DNA of 15,679 bases from assembly GCA_025358395.1 (NCBI GenBank), contig JANYJT010000019.1:1-15679 (forward strand), written 5' to 3'. The notes under the pieces were generated by a model. That model was given only the letters and a program-made list of their open reading frames with translations, did not search any database and was not told where the DNA came from. The DNA is from Bacteroidia bacterium (GTDB taxonomy: Bacteria; Bacteroidota; Bacteroidia; Bacteroidales; Prolixibacteraceae). Positions 9,020-14,226 of this stretch are shown here, in pieces (the first letter of the stretch is position 1; the number at the start of each line of letters is the position of its first letter). The translations under genes and the position numbers were made by a program.

Positions 9020-9040
9020 TACATGACACTTTATTACACC
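9001..9040. promoter_or_regulatory. Candidate MraZ operator, four 10-bp direct repeats
   Basis: Plus-strand units are TTATTACACT, TTATGACAAT, ACATGACACT and TTATTACACC, in perfect 10-bp phase. On the coding (minus) strand of mraZ this is a series of GTGTAATAAA-like units, and AAAGTGT occurs twice. Known MraZ sites are also series of short direct repeats with about one helical turn of spacing, and the Mollicutes form AAAGTG(T/G) is essentially identical to the core seen here. The array overlaps the predicted promoter, as expected for repression. The sequence pattern is observed; binding is inferred. Confidence 0.8.
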
Positions 9041-9054
9041 AAACAATTTCTCAA

Positions 9055-9117
9055 CAGGTTGTTAACAATTTTGTTCACCGGGATATGTATTTTTGTTGAT
9101 AAGTTGTTTATAACCTG
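9055..9117. repeat. Imperfect 14-bp inverted repeat in the mraZ/acyltransferase divergent region
   Basis: CAGGTTGTTAACAA at 9055-9068 and TTGTTTATAACCTG at 9104-9117 are inverted copies matching at 11 of 14 positions, separated by 35 bp. The right side also contains TGTTGATAA (9094-9102), one mismatch from a DnaA-box-like 9-mer. A protein-binding site shared by the two divergent promoters is possible but not shown. Confidence 0.4.
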
Positions 9118-9122
9118 ATTTG
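9092..9122 (+). promoter_or_regulatory. Weak candidate promoter for the acyltransferase gene
   Basis: TTTG at 9092-9095 and CTGATTTG at 9115-9122 are spaced exactly 19 bp apart, fitting the Bacteroidota -33/-7 layout, but the -7 box lacks the leading TA. It would give a leader of roughly 80 bases before the ATG at 9213. Confidence 0.3.
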
Positions 9123-9127
9123 AATTT

Positions 9128-9163
9128 TTTGAAGATCAGGGAGATACAATTTGAAGATTGGGG
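9128..9163 (+). repeat. 14-bp direct repeat pair in the leader of the acyltransferase gene
   Basis: TTTGAAGATCAGGG (9128-9141) and TTTGAAGATTGGGG (9150-9163) match at 12 of 14 positions with a 22-bp period. They lie just before the heptamer tract, in the probable untranslated leader. No function can be assigned. Confidence 0.4.
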
Positions 9164-9178
9164 TACCTTCGTTCTTCA

Positions 9179-9206
9179 CTCATGTCTCATATCTCATCAC
9201 TCATAT
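9179..9206 (+). repeat. 7-bp tandem repeat, four units (CTCATNN)
   Basis: Four adjoining heptamers read CTCATGT, CTCATAT, CTCATCA and CTCATAT, ending 6 bp before the probable start codon of the acyltransferase gene. The tract occupies the place of the ribosome binding site. It has the same period as the two tracts in the murD-ftsW spacer. Confidence 0.75.
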
Positions 9207-9212
9207 CTTGTT

Positions 9213-10019
9213 ATGAACCCTCTGGTCCTCAAAGACATCGTTGCAGAAAAAAACCCCCGGCTTGCCAGGCGGATCCCAGGATTCGTTTACAACTTGCTTA
9301 ACCGGATCCTGCACATTCGCGAACTCAACGAAATCATTTTCAAGTACGGAGATAAGCTTGGGATTGACTTTGTACGCTCAAGTCTGGAATATTTTAATGT
9401 GAGTTTCGATTTCCGGGGTACTGAAAACCTTCCTTCCGGAGGACGGTACATCTTTGCTTCCAACCATCCGCTGGGTGGCTTCGACGGATTGATCCTCATC
9501 AACAGCGTGACAAAATTCATGGGACCATCTCTTTTCCTGGTAAGGGACGAGCTTACCAGGATACCGCCGCTGAAAGAGCTGTTCATTCCAATCAACAAAT
9601 ATGGCAATCAACGACATTCGATAAGCCAGATCAATATGGCCTATGAGTCAGATAAGCAGGTCCTGATATTTCCGGCCGGACTGGCTTCAAGGAGAAAAAA
9701 GGGAGTCGTTTCGGATCTCGAATGGCACAAGCATTTTATCCAGAAATCCGTTGAGCACCAAAGAGATGTCATTCCGGTTTTTATGAGCGGGCGCAACTCC
9801 AACTTCTTTTACTGGTTCTGCAACTTCAGGAAATTCATTGGCATGAAATTCGGCATCGAGATGCTTTTGCTCCCTGATGAGATGTTCAAACAGCGTGGCA
9901 AAAATTTCACTATCACCTTTGGAAAACCAATCTCATGGCAAACTTTTGACCACTCAAAAACGCCGATGCAGTGGGCGGAGGAGGTTAAGAAGGTGGTGTA
10001 CCGAGCGGCGCAGGAATGA
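9213..10019 (+). CDS. PlsC-like acyltransferase, probable glycine-lipid O-acyltransferase (GlsA type)
   Basis: Membrane-associated lysophospholipid acyltransferase fold of 268 residues. Motif I appears as SNHPLGGFDG (83-92), with five rather than the usual four residues between the His and Asp. The FPAG motif is at 153-156, followed by LASRRKKG, and RDVIPVFMSG (184-193) fits block IV. The ATG at 9213 (MNPLVLKDIVAEKNPR) is chosen over an in-frame TTG at 9120, because the intervening segment is encoded by the leader repeats. With the GNAT protein 1.3 kb downstream it resembles the GlsA/GlsB pair that makes N-acyl and O-acyl glycine lipids in Bacteroides. A role in phosphatidic acid synthesis is the alternative. 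The family is clear; the substrate is inferred. Confidence 0.8.
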   Translation: MNPLVLKDIVAEKNPRLARRIPGFVYNLLNRILHIRELNEIIFKYGDKLGIDFVRSSLEYFNVSFDFRGTENLPSGGRYIFASNHPLGGFDGLILINSVTKFMGPSLFLVRDELTRIPPLKELFIPINKYGNQRHSISQINMAYESDKQVLIFPAGLASRRKKGVVSDLEWHKHFIQKSVEHQRDVIPVFMSGRNSNFFYWFCNFRKFIGMKFGIEMLLLPDEMFKQRGKNFTITFGKPISWQTFDHSKTPMQWAEEVKKVVYRAAQE

Positions 10020-10027
10020 GGTGGAAG

Positions 10028-10047
10028 TGAAGTGAACTTCAATTTTT
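10028..10047 (+). terminator. Weak candidate terminator after the acyltransferase gene
   Basis: TGAAG-TGAA-CTTCA forms a 5-bp stem with a tetraloop and is followed by ATTTTT, 8 bp after the stop codon. The stem is short and AT-rich, so termination is uncertain. Confidence 0.35.
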
Positions 10048-10145
10048 AGAGCTGCTTCTCCATCCAGATTATTGCCAGCCTCAAAATGACCATCTCCGTT
10101 ATGGGGGAGGTAACTAAGCCCACCACTATGGTAGATGCTGAGGGA
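10048..10145. other. Unassigned non-coding block at the left edge of the accessory island
   Basis: This stretch is richer in G and C than the sequence on either side and has no credible coding frame. It contains short stems such as ACCA-CTA-TGGT and CTCC...GGAG. It separates the acyltransferase 3' end from the toxin-antitoxin promoter and may be a remnant of a repeated or mobile element. That is an impression only. Confidence 0.3.
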
Positions 10146-10171
10146 GGAGAAAATAAATAATCCTTTTTTTC

Positions 10172-10179
10172 TATATTTG
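10172..10179 (+). promoter_or_regulatory. -7 promoter element of the antitoxin-toxin operon
   Basis: TATATTTG is a perfect match to the Bacteroidota -7 consensus TAnnTTTG and lies 18 bp before the antitoxin ATG, giving a very short leader. No clear -33 TTTG is visible in the A/T-rich upstream run. Confidence 0.6.
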
Positions 10180-10197
10180 TAAAAAATAAAAAAAGAT

Positions 10198-10395
10198 ATG
10201 GCAACAATAGTAATAGACGTAGAAGACAGCACAAAGGTAAAGCGAATACTTGATGCTGTTAAGTTGCTGAATGGGGTTACAAAAGCCGTAATCAAACCCA
10301 GTGATTTCCCTTACAACCAAGCGTTTGTAAAAGAAATACAAAAGTCGCGCGCAAGTAAAGGTAAGGTTATCAAAATAGAGGACCTATGGAAATAG
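10198..10395 (+). CDS. Small antitoxin of a YoeB-type toxin-antitoxin pair
   Basis: Sixty-five-residue protein. A short beta-strand-like N-terminus (ATIVIDVEDS) is followed by a helical segment (TKVKRILDAVKLL, about 12-24), a middle part with KPSDFPYN, and a basic C-terminus ending KGKVIKIEDLWK. The C-terminal form is typical of the flexible toxin-neutralising tails of small antitoxins. The toxin frame starts at 10386, overlapping by 10 bp, so the two are translated in tandem from the promoter at 10172. The antitoxin family is not one I can name with certainty. Its N-terminal half resembles the broken antitoxin gene at 10764-10919 (TKVKRILDAV against TKVREALKMF), suggesting related or duplicated modules. 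Antitoxin identity is inferred mainly from its partner. Confidence 0.75.
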   Translation: MATIVIDVEDSTKVKRILDAVKLLNGVTKAVIKPSDFPYNQAFVKEIQKSRASKGKVIKIEDLWK

Positions 10396-10652
10396 TATTA
10401 AAAGACAAAGCCATTACTGATATTGTGTTTTGGAAAAAGAGCGGCCAAAAAATAATCCAAAATAAAATAACAACACTCATTAACAACATACAACTACATC
10501 CCTACACCGGACTCGGCAAGCCTGAACCACTAAAACACGCATTAAGTGGGCTGTGGTCGCACGAAATAGACAAAGGAAACCGGATTATCTATGAAATTGT
10601 CGGGCAATAGGTTCATGTCATTTCGTTGCGCGGTCATTATTACGATAAATAA
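10386..10652 (+). pseudogene. YoeB/Txe-family endoribonuclease toxin, truncated by an in-frame amber codon
   Basis: The reading frame gives a YoeB-like protein: KAITDIVFWKKSGQK near the start, HPYTGLGKPEPLKHALSGLWS in the middle (with the family Glu after GKP) and GNRIIYEIVGQ, ending at TAG (10608-10610) after 74 residues. Continuing in the same frame past the TAG reads VHVISLRGHYYDK and then TAA at 10652. That is exactly the usual C-terminal strand of the family, with the terminal His-Tyr pair used for ribosome-dependent mRNA cleavage. The full product would be 88 codons, the normal length. The toxin has therefore probably been disarmed by one base change (for example GAG to TAG). Suppression of the amber or a sequencing error are the alternatives. 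The antitoxin is intact. Confidence 0.85.
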
Positions 10653-10720
10653 ATTTTCACAAATTGTTACTATATATGTGAAAATCATACAACCTAAAAA
10701 TTTATATATCAACACAATAC

Positions 10721-10754
10721 AAAAGCCCGCTAATTTTAAGACTAGAGGGCTTTT
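10721..10754. terminator. Bidirectional intrinsic terminator
   Basis: AAAAGCCC (10721-10728) and GGGCTTTT (10747-10754) form an 8-bp perfect stem around an 18-base loop. The arms supply a T run in either direction. It lies 68 bp after the toxin frame on the plus strand and 9 bp after the broken antitoxin gene on the minus strand, so it can end both convergent units. Confidence 0.7.
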
Positions 10755-10763
10755 GTCCGCTTT

Positions 10764-10919
10764 CTATATTTCTTTGGCCAACATATCATCTGCGAGATCC
10801 TCAATATCTCAAATTGTGAGTTTTTCTGCAATTCCTGTAATTCCACGAAACATTTTCAAGGCTTCCCGAACCTTTGTTTTGTTTGCAGATGATTCAAATC
10901 GTACTATTAACATTTCCAT
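10764..10919 (-). pseudogene. Second antitoxin-like gene, interrupted by an in-frame opal codon
   Basis: From the ATG at 10919 the frame reads MEMLIVRFESSANKTKVREA and then LKMFRGITGIAEKLTI, hits TGA at codon 37 (10811-10809), and continues in frame as DIEDLADDMLAKEI to TAG at 10764. The joined 51-residue sequence has the build of a small Bacteroidota antitoxin, and its helix resembles that of the antitoxin at 10198. The promoter-like TACCTTTG (10943-10936), an AAAAGG purine run before the start and the terminator right after it show that this was a real small transcription unit. No partner toxin is found next to it. It was too short and broken to appear as a long open frame. Confidence 0.65.
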
Positions 10920-10935
10920 TGTCAGCCTTTTGGTT

Positions 10936-10943
10936 CAAAGGTA
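10936..10943 (-). promoter_or_regulatory. -7 promoter element of the broken antitoxin gene
   Basis: On the minus strand TACCTTTG matches the TAnnTTTG consensus perfectly, 16 bp before the ATG at 10919. It follows the end of the recombinase remnant by 3 bp. Confidence 0.5.
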
Positions 10944-10946
10944 AAT

Positions 10947-11190
10947 TTATTTCAAAAAATCAAGAACTGTTTTATTCAGAATATCCACCATTTCGGGGTT
11001 CCGGTTTATATACCCGGTCGTAACTGTTTTTTCGCGTAGCCCAGGGTCTCATTTACATTCTCATTCAAGGCGTTTAATATTTTTGATGCCGGGGTTGCCC
11101 AGATGTGGCGGGCATGGAACATGGTCAGCCTTTCAATTCCAACATCTTCACCAATGGTTTTCAGCACCTGGCTTAGTGAGCTGTTAAAAT
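10947..11190 (-). pseudogene. C-terminal remnant of a tyrosine recombinase (phage-type integrase)
   Basis: The minus strand encodes LKTIGEDVGIERLTMFHARHIWAT and then ETLGYAKK. HARHIWAT is the box II HxxRH-T region of tyrosine recombinases, and LGY stands where LGH is usual. The frame then breaks at a run of six A residues (minus strand 11032-11027). Adding one A gives TVTTGYINRNPEMVDILNK to TAA at 10947, which supplies the expected catalytic tyrosine (GYIN). The N-terminal arm, core-binding domain and first catalytic arginine are missing, so the gene is both truncated and frameshifted. The 5' limit of homology, about 11190, is approximate. It marks the island as acquired. Confidence 0.7.
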
Positions 11191-11324
11191 TTACAGATGT
11201 GGTGATTATCAATAAGTCAAAGATACAATTTGAAAGCAAATCACAACAGGTGAAACTTGAGAAGCATTTTTACATTGATAAAAATACAGTAAAGCCCTCC
11301 TCTTCACTTTCCAATCTTTTTTGG

Positions 11325-11332
11325 TATTTTTG
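11325..11332 (+). promoter_or_regulatory. -7 promoter element of the GNAT acyltransferase gene
   Basis: TATTTTTG matches the TAnnTTTG consensus perfectly and lies 25 bp before the ATG at 11358. No strong -33 element is visible. It shows that the gene can be transcribed independently of the acyltransferase upstream of the island. Confidence 0.55.
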
Positions 11333-11357
11333 ACCCGTACTAATTACTTTTTTAACG

Positions 11358-12329
11358 ATGAAGGAGATCATCCCTCCCATTCCAAGAGAGTTGCTGGAAG
11401 CTGAGTTAACTCCGGAAAAATTCCAAAGAAAGACGAATAAGGCTGACAACGAGATATATATCCTTACCTATTTCGATTCACCCAACCTGATGCGTGAGAT
11501 CGGCCGGCTCAGAGAGCTGACCTTCAGATCGGCAGGTGGAGGAATCGGAGAAGAGCTTGATATTGATCAGTATGACTTTTCAGAAACGCGCCCATATAAA
11601 CAGCTCATCGTTTGGGATCCTGCCAACAGGGAGATTCTTGGTGGCTACAGGTACATTCACTGCGATGGTTTGACAAGGGATAGCCACGGGGAAATTCCAC
11701 TGGCTACCGCTCACCTGTTTAATTTTTCTGACGAATTTGTTTCGGATTACCTTCCTTGTGTGATCGAGTTGGGGCGCTCTTTCGTCCAGCCTGATTATCA
11801 GTCAACAAAGGTCGGATCAAAAGCGCTCTTTGCCCTCGATAACCTATGGGACGGACTTGGAGCTCTGATGATTGACTATCCCGAAGTAAAGTACTTTTTC
11901 GGGAAAGTAACGATGTATACCAATTATAATCAGGAGGCGCGCAACCTGATCCTTTACTTTTTCAGCAAGTTTTTCTCCGATCCGGATCGTCTGGTTTGGG
12001 CAAAAAAACCAATGGTTTACAACGCCAATGAAGAGATGCTGAAGGAACTTTTCGATGGAAAAGACTATGATGCTGCCTATAAAATCCTATCTCATGAGGT
12101 CAGAAAATTGGGTGAAAATATTCCGCCACTGATCAACGCTTACATGAATCTCACACCCAATATGCGAACTTTTGGGACGGCTATCAGCGATGAATTCGGG
12201 GATGTGGAAGAGACGGGAATCATGTTAAGTATCGAGGACATGTACGACATCAAGATCGACCGGCATGTTTCAACCTATCTGGAAGAATTGGTCGAAAAGG
12301 AGGACAATCCCAAGATGCGCTTTCAATAA
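11358..12329 (+). CDS. GNAT/OlsB-family N-acyltransferase, probable glycine-lipid synthase (GlsB type)
   Basis: A 323-residue protein of the OlsB/GlsB branch of the GNAT superfamily, which transfers a 3-hydroxyacyl chain to an amino acid. Family-typical segments are ELTPEKFQRKTNKADNEIYI (16-35), MREIGRLRELTFR (45-57, followed by the SAGGGIGEELDID run to 70), YKQLIVWDP (80-88) and EILGGYRYIHC (92-102). VIELGRSFVQPDYQ (135-148) is the conserved OlsB-like block. I recall close resemblance to the Bacteroides GlsB proteins, but no search was possible. In Bacteroides the GlsB gene neighbours a PlsC-like GlsA; here the corresponding gene lies at 9213-10019 with a decayed island between. It overlaps the convergent gene at its 3' end by 7 bp. 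Confidence 0.8.
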   Translation: MKEIIPPIPRELLEAELTPEKFQRKTNKADNEIYILTYFDSPNLMREIGRLRELTFRSAGGGIGEELDIDQYDFSETRPYKQLIVWDPANREILGGYRYIHCDGLTRDSHGEIPLATAHLFNFSDEFVSDYLPCVIELGRSFVQPDYQSTKVGSKALFALDNLWDGLGALMIDYPEVKYFFGKVTMYTNYNQEARNLILYFFSKFFSDPDRLVWAKKPMVYNANEEMLKELFDGKDYDAAYKILSHEVRKLGENIPPLINAYMNLTPNMRTFGTAISDEFGDVEETGIMLSIEDMYDIKIDRHVSTYLEELVEKEDNPKMRFQ

Positions 12330-14224
12330 GCCCTGCCGCCAATTCCTTCAATGTAGTTAATGAAAGATGTATTGACCACTTTGTTCCCTCCGGGAGTGGG
12401 ATAATCGCCTGTAAAATACCAGTCTCCCAGATCATTTGGACAAGCCAAATGCAAATTTTCGACCGACTGGTAGACAATCTCAACATCTGCTTTACACTCT
12501 GATGGTTTGAGCAACTGCGCAATTTTTCCTGAGATTTCCTCATCACTGAAAGGCCTGTAAATCTCCTTCACATAATTGACCATCTCCTCTTTTGGCAAAC
12601 GCTGCTGATCTTTGCATTTGCGGTATACCTCATCTATAACCTTGGATTTTCCACGCTCCCGGAGCAATGCCATGGCAGCCTCAAATGCCACGAATTTACC
12701 GAGAATCGCCATGTCAATGCCATAGCAATCAGGGTACCTGATTTGTGGAGCGGAGGATATGATGATGATTTTTTTAGGTTTTAGCCTGTCCAGACTTTTT
12801 AGAATACTTTGCTTGAGGGTGGTGCCCCTCACGATGGAATCATCAATGACAACGAGCGTATCCTGATGATTTTCAACCACTCCATAGGTCACATCGTAGA
12901 CATGGCTCACAAGATCATCGCGACTGCTGTCGTCGGCAATAAAAGTGCGCATCTTCACATCTTTGATCGCAATCTTTTCCATTCTCGGCTGGACAGAAAT
13001 GATCTCACCTATCTCATCTTCCGTCATTTTATCGCCCAGGGCATGAATTTTCTCCTTTTTCCACTGGAGCAGATCGGCACGAATCCCCTCCATCATTCCC
13101 AGAAAGGCAGTCTCTGCCGTATTGGGAATAAAAGAAAAAACGGTGTTTTTCAAATCGTTGTTGATCGCTTTGAGAATGACAGGTGCAAGAAGAAAACCTA
13201 GTTTTTTGCGCTCCCGGTATATATCCCGGTCCGATCCGCGGGAGAAATAAATCCGCTCAAAAGAGCAGGAGCTTCTCTTCTGTGGAACCCGAACCATCTC
13301 CTCAGAAACTGATCCGTCCATCTTAACAATCAACGCGTGACCGGGTTTAATTTCAGATACACTATTCCAACCCACATTCATAACCGTTTGGATTACCGGC
13401 CTTTCGGAGGCAACAACCACAATTTCTTCATCACAATAATAGAATGCAGGCCGGATTCCCCACGGGTCACGGACCACAAAAGCATCGCCATGGCCGATGA
13501 TCCCGCCGATGGTATAGCCTCCATCCCAGTCGCGGCTCGCTCTTTCCAGTACTTTCCTGATGTCTATATTTTTCTCAATTAAAGTAGAAATTTCGGCGTT
13601 GGGGTAGCCTTCATTCTTGTATTGTCTGAATAAGAGTTCGTTCTCCTCATCCAGGAAGTGGCCTACTTTTTCAAGAATGGTTACCGTATCGTTGAACCCT
13701 TTTGGGAACTGTCCCAGGCCAACCAAAAGATTGAACAGCTCATCCACGTTGGTCAGGTTAAAGTTGCCTGCCAGCACAAGATTACGCGAACGCCAGTTGT
13801 TCTGCCGCATCACCGGATGGGTCGACTCCACACTGTTACGGCCAAAGGTGCCGTATCTTAGGTGACCAAGATATAGTTCCCCCGCAAAAGGCAGATTGGC
13901 TTTGGCCCAGGTAGGATCAGGAAACGCTTGAGGAAATTGCTGCCGGGCCTGATTGAATTCTTTAAAAATCTTGGCGAAAACGTCGCGAATGGGATTGGGA
14001 TCTATGGAACGATGACGAAAAATGTACTCTCTACCGGGCGACATTCCTACCTTAACACCCACAGCTCCGGCACCGTCCTGCCCCCGGTTGTGCTGCTTTT
14101 CCATCATCACGTAGAGCTTGTTAATCCCGTATTGCCAGGTTCCGTATTTCAACCGGTAGTATTCCAACGGTTTGCGAAGCCTGATCAGGGCTATTCCACA
14201 CTCGTGCTTGATTTCGTCGCTCAT
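12323..14224 (-). CDS. Amidophosphoribosyltransferase-family protein (long, Bacteroidota-type PurF paralogue)
   Basis: Two-domain enzyme of 633 residues: an N-terminal class II glutamine amidotransferase (Ntn hydrolase) domain and a C-terminal phosphoribosyltransferase domain. The nucleophile would be C9 in HECGIALIRL, exposed only after removal of eight residues. RGQDGAG (48-54), GHLRYGTFG (120-128) and LAGNFNLTN (151-159) match the glutaminase domain. The PRPP-binding motif VVIDDSIVRGTT is at 458-469. It is about 150 residues longer than classical PurF (about 470-510), with an insert around 60-115 and a C-terminal extension. A similar long protein occurs alongside a normal PurF in Bacteroides, so the first step of purine synthesis is not certain as its role. 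It starts 2 bp after the SPOR gene stop. Confidence 0.85.
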   Translation of the reverse strand: MSDEIKHECGIALIRLRKPLEYYRLKYGTWQYGINKLYVMMEKQHNRGQDGAGAVGVKVGMSPGREYIFRHRSIDPNPIRDVFAKIFKEFNQARQQFPQAFPDPTWAKANLPFAGELYLGHLRYGTFGRNSVESTHPVMRQNNWRSRNLVLAGNFNLTNVDELFNLLVGLGQFPKGFNDTVTILEKVGHFLDEENELLFRQYKNEGYPNAEISTLIEKNIDIRKVLERASRDWDGGYTIGGIIGHGDAFVVRDPWGIRPAFYYCDEEIVVVASERPVIQTVMNVGWNSVSEIKPGHALIVKMDGSVSEEMVRVPQKRSSCSFERIYFSRGSDRDIYRERKKLGFLLAPVILKAINNDLKNTVFSFIPNTAETAFLGMMEGIRADLLQWKKEKIHALGDKMTEDEIGEIISVQPRMEKIAIKDVKMRTFIADDSSRDDLVSHVYDVTYGVVENHQDTLVVIDDSIVRGTTLKQSILKSLDRLKPKKIIIISSAPQIRYPDCYGIDMAILGKFVAFEAAMALLRERGKSKVIDEVYRKCKDQQRLPKEEMVNYVKEIYRPFSDEEISGKIAQLLKPSECKADVEIVYQSVENLHLACPNDLGDWYFTGDYPTPGGNKVVNTSFINYIEGIGGRAY

Positions 14225-14226
14225 CC

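Noticed and set aside
9001..9040. CRISPR-like array suggested by regular short repeats
   Set aside because: The units are adjoining 10-mers without spacers and lie in the mraZ promoter; an operator explains them.
9120..9212. Upstream in-frame extension of the PlsC-like acyltransferase from a TTG codon
   Set aside because: The extra 31 residues are encoded by the direct repeats and the heptamer tract, resemble no acyltransferase N-terminus, and the ATG at 9213 begins the family-like sequence.
9954..10295. Minus-strand open frames spanning the acyltransferase end, the unassigned block and the antitoxin start
   Set aside because: They run antisense through a conserved gene end, a promoter and an antitoxin start, and their sequences look like low-complexity hydrophobic translation of non-coding DNA.
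10386..10652. Recoding of TAG or TGA as sense codons, suggested by the two interrupted small genes
   Set aside because: mraY ends with TAG and rsmH, the PlsC-like gene and the PurF-like gene end with TGA at conserved positions, so both are ordinary stops here.
10591..10944. Plus-strand open frame covering the terminator and the broken antitoxin gene
   Set aside because: It crosses a strong terminator and lies antisense to a better-supported small gene; no domain is seen.
11020..11035. Programmed frameshifting at the A6 run of the recombinase
   Set aside because: The gene also lacks its N-terminal domains, so simple decay explains the broken frame better.
12809..13201. Plus-strand open frame opposite the PurF-like gene
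   Set aside because: Antisense to the conserved PRPP-binding domain, with no family resemblance.
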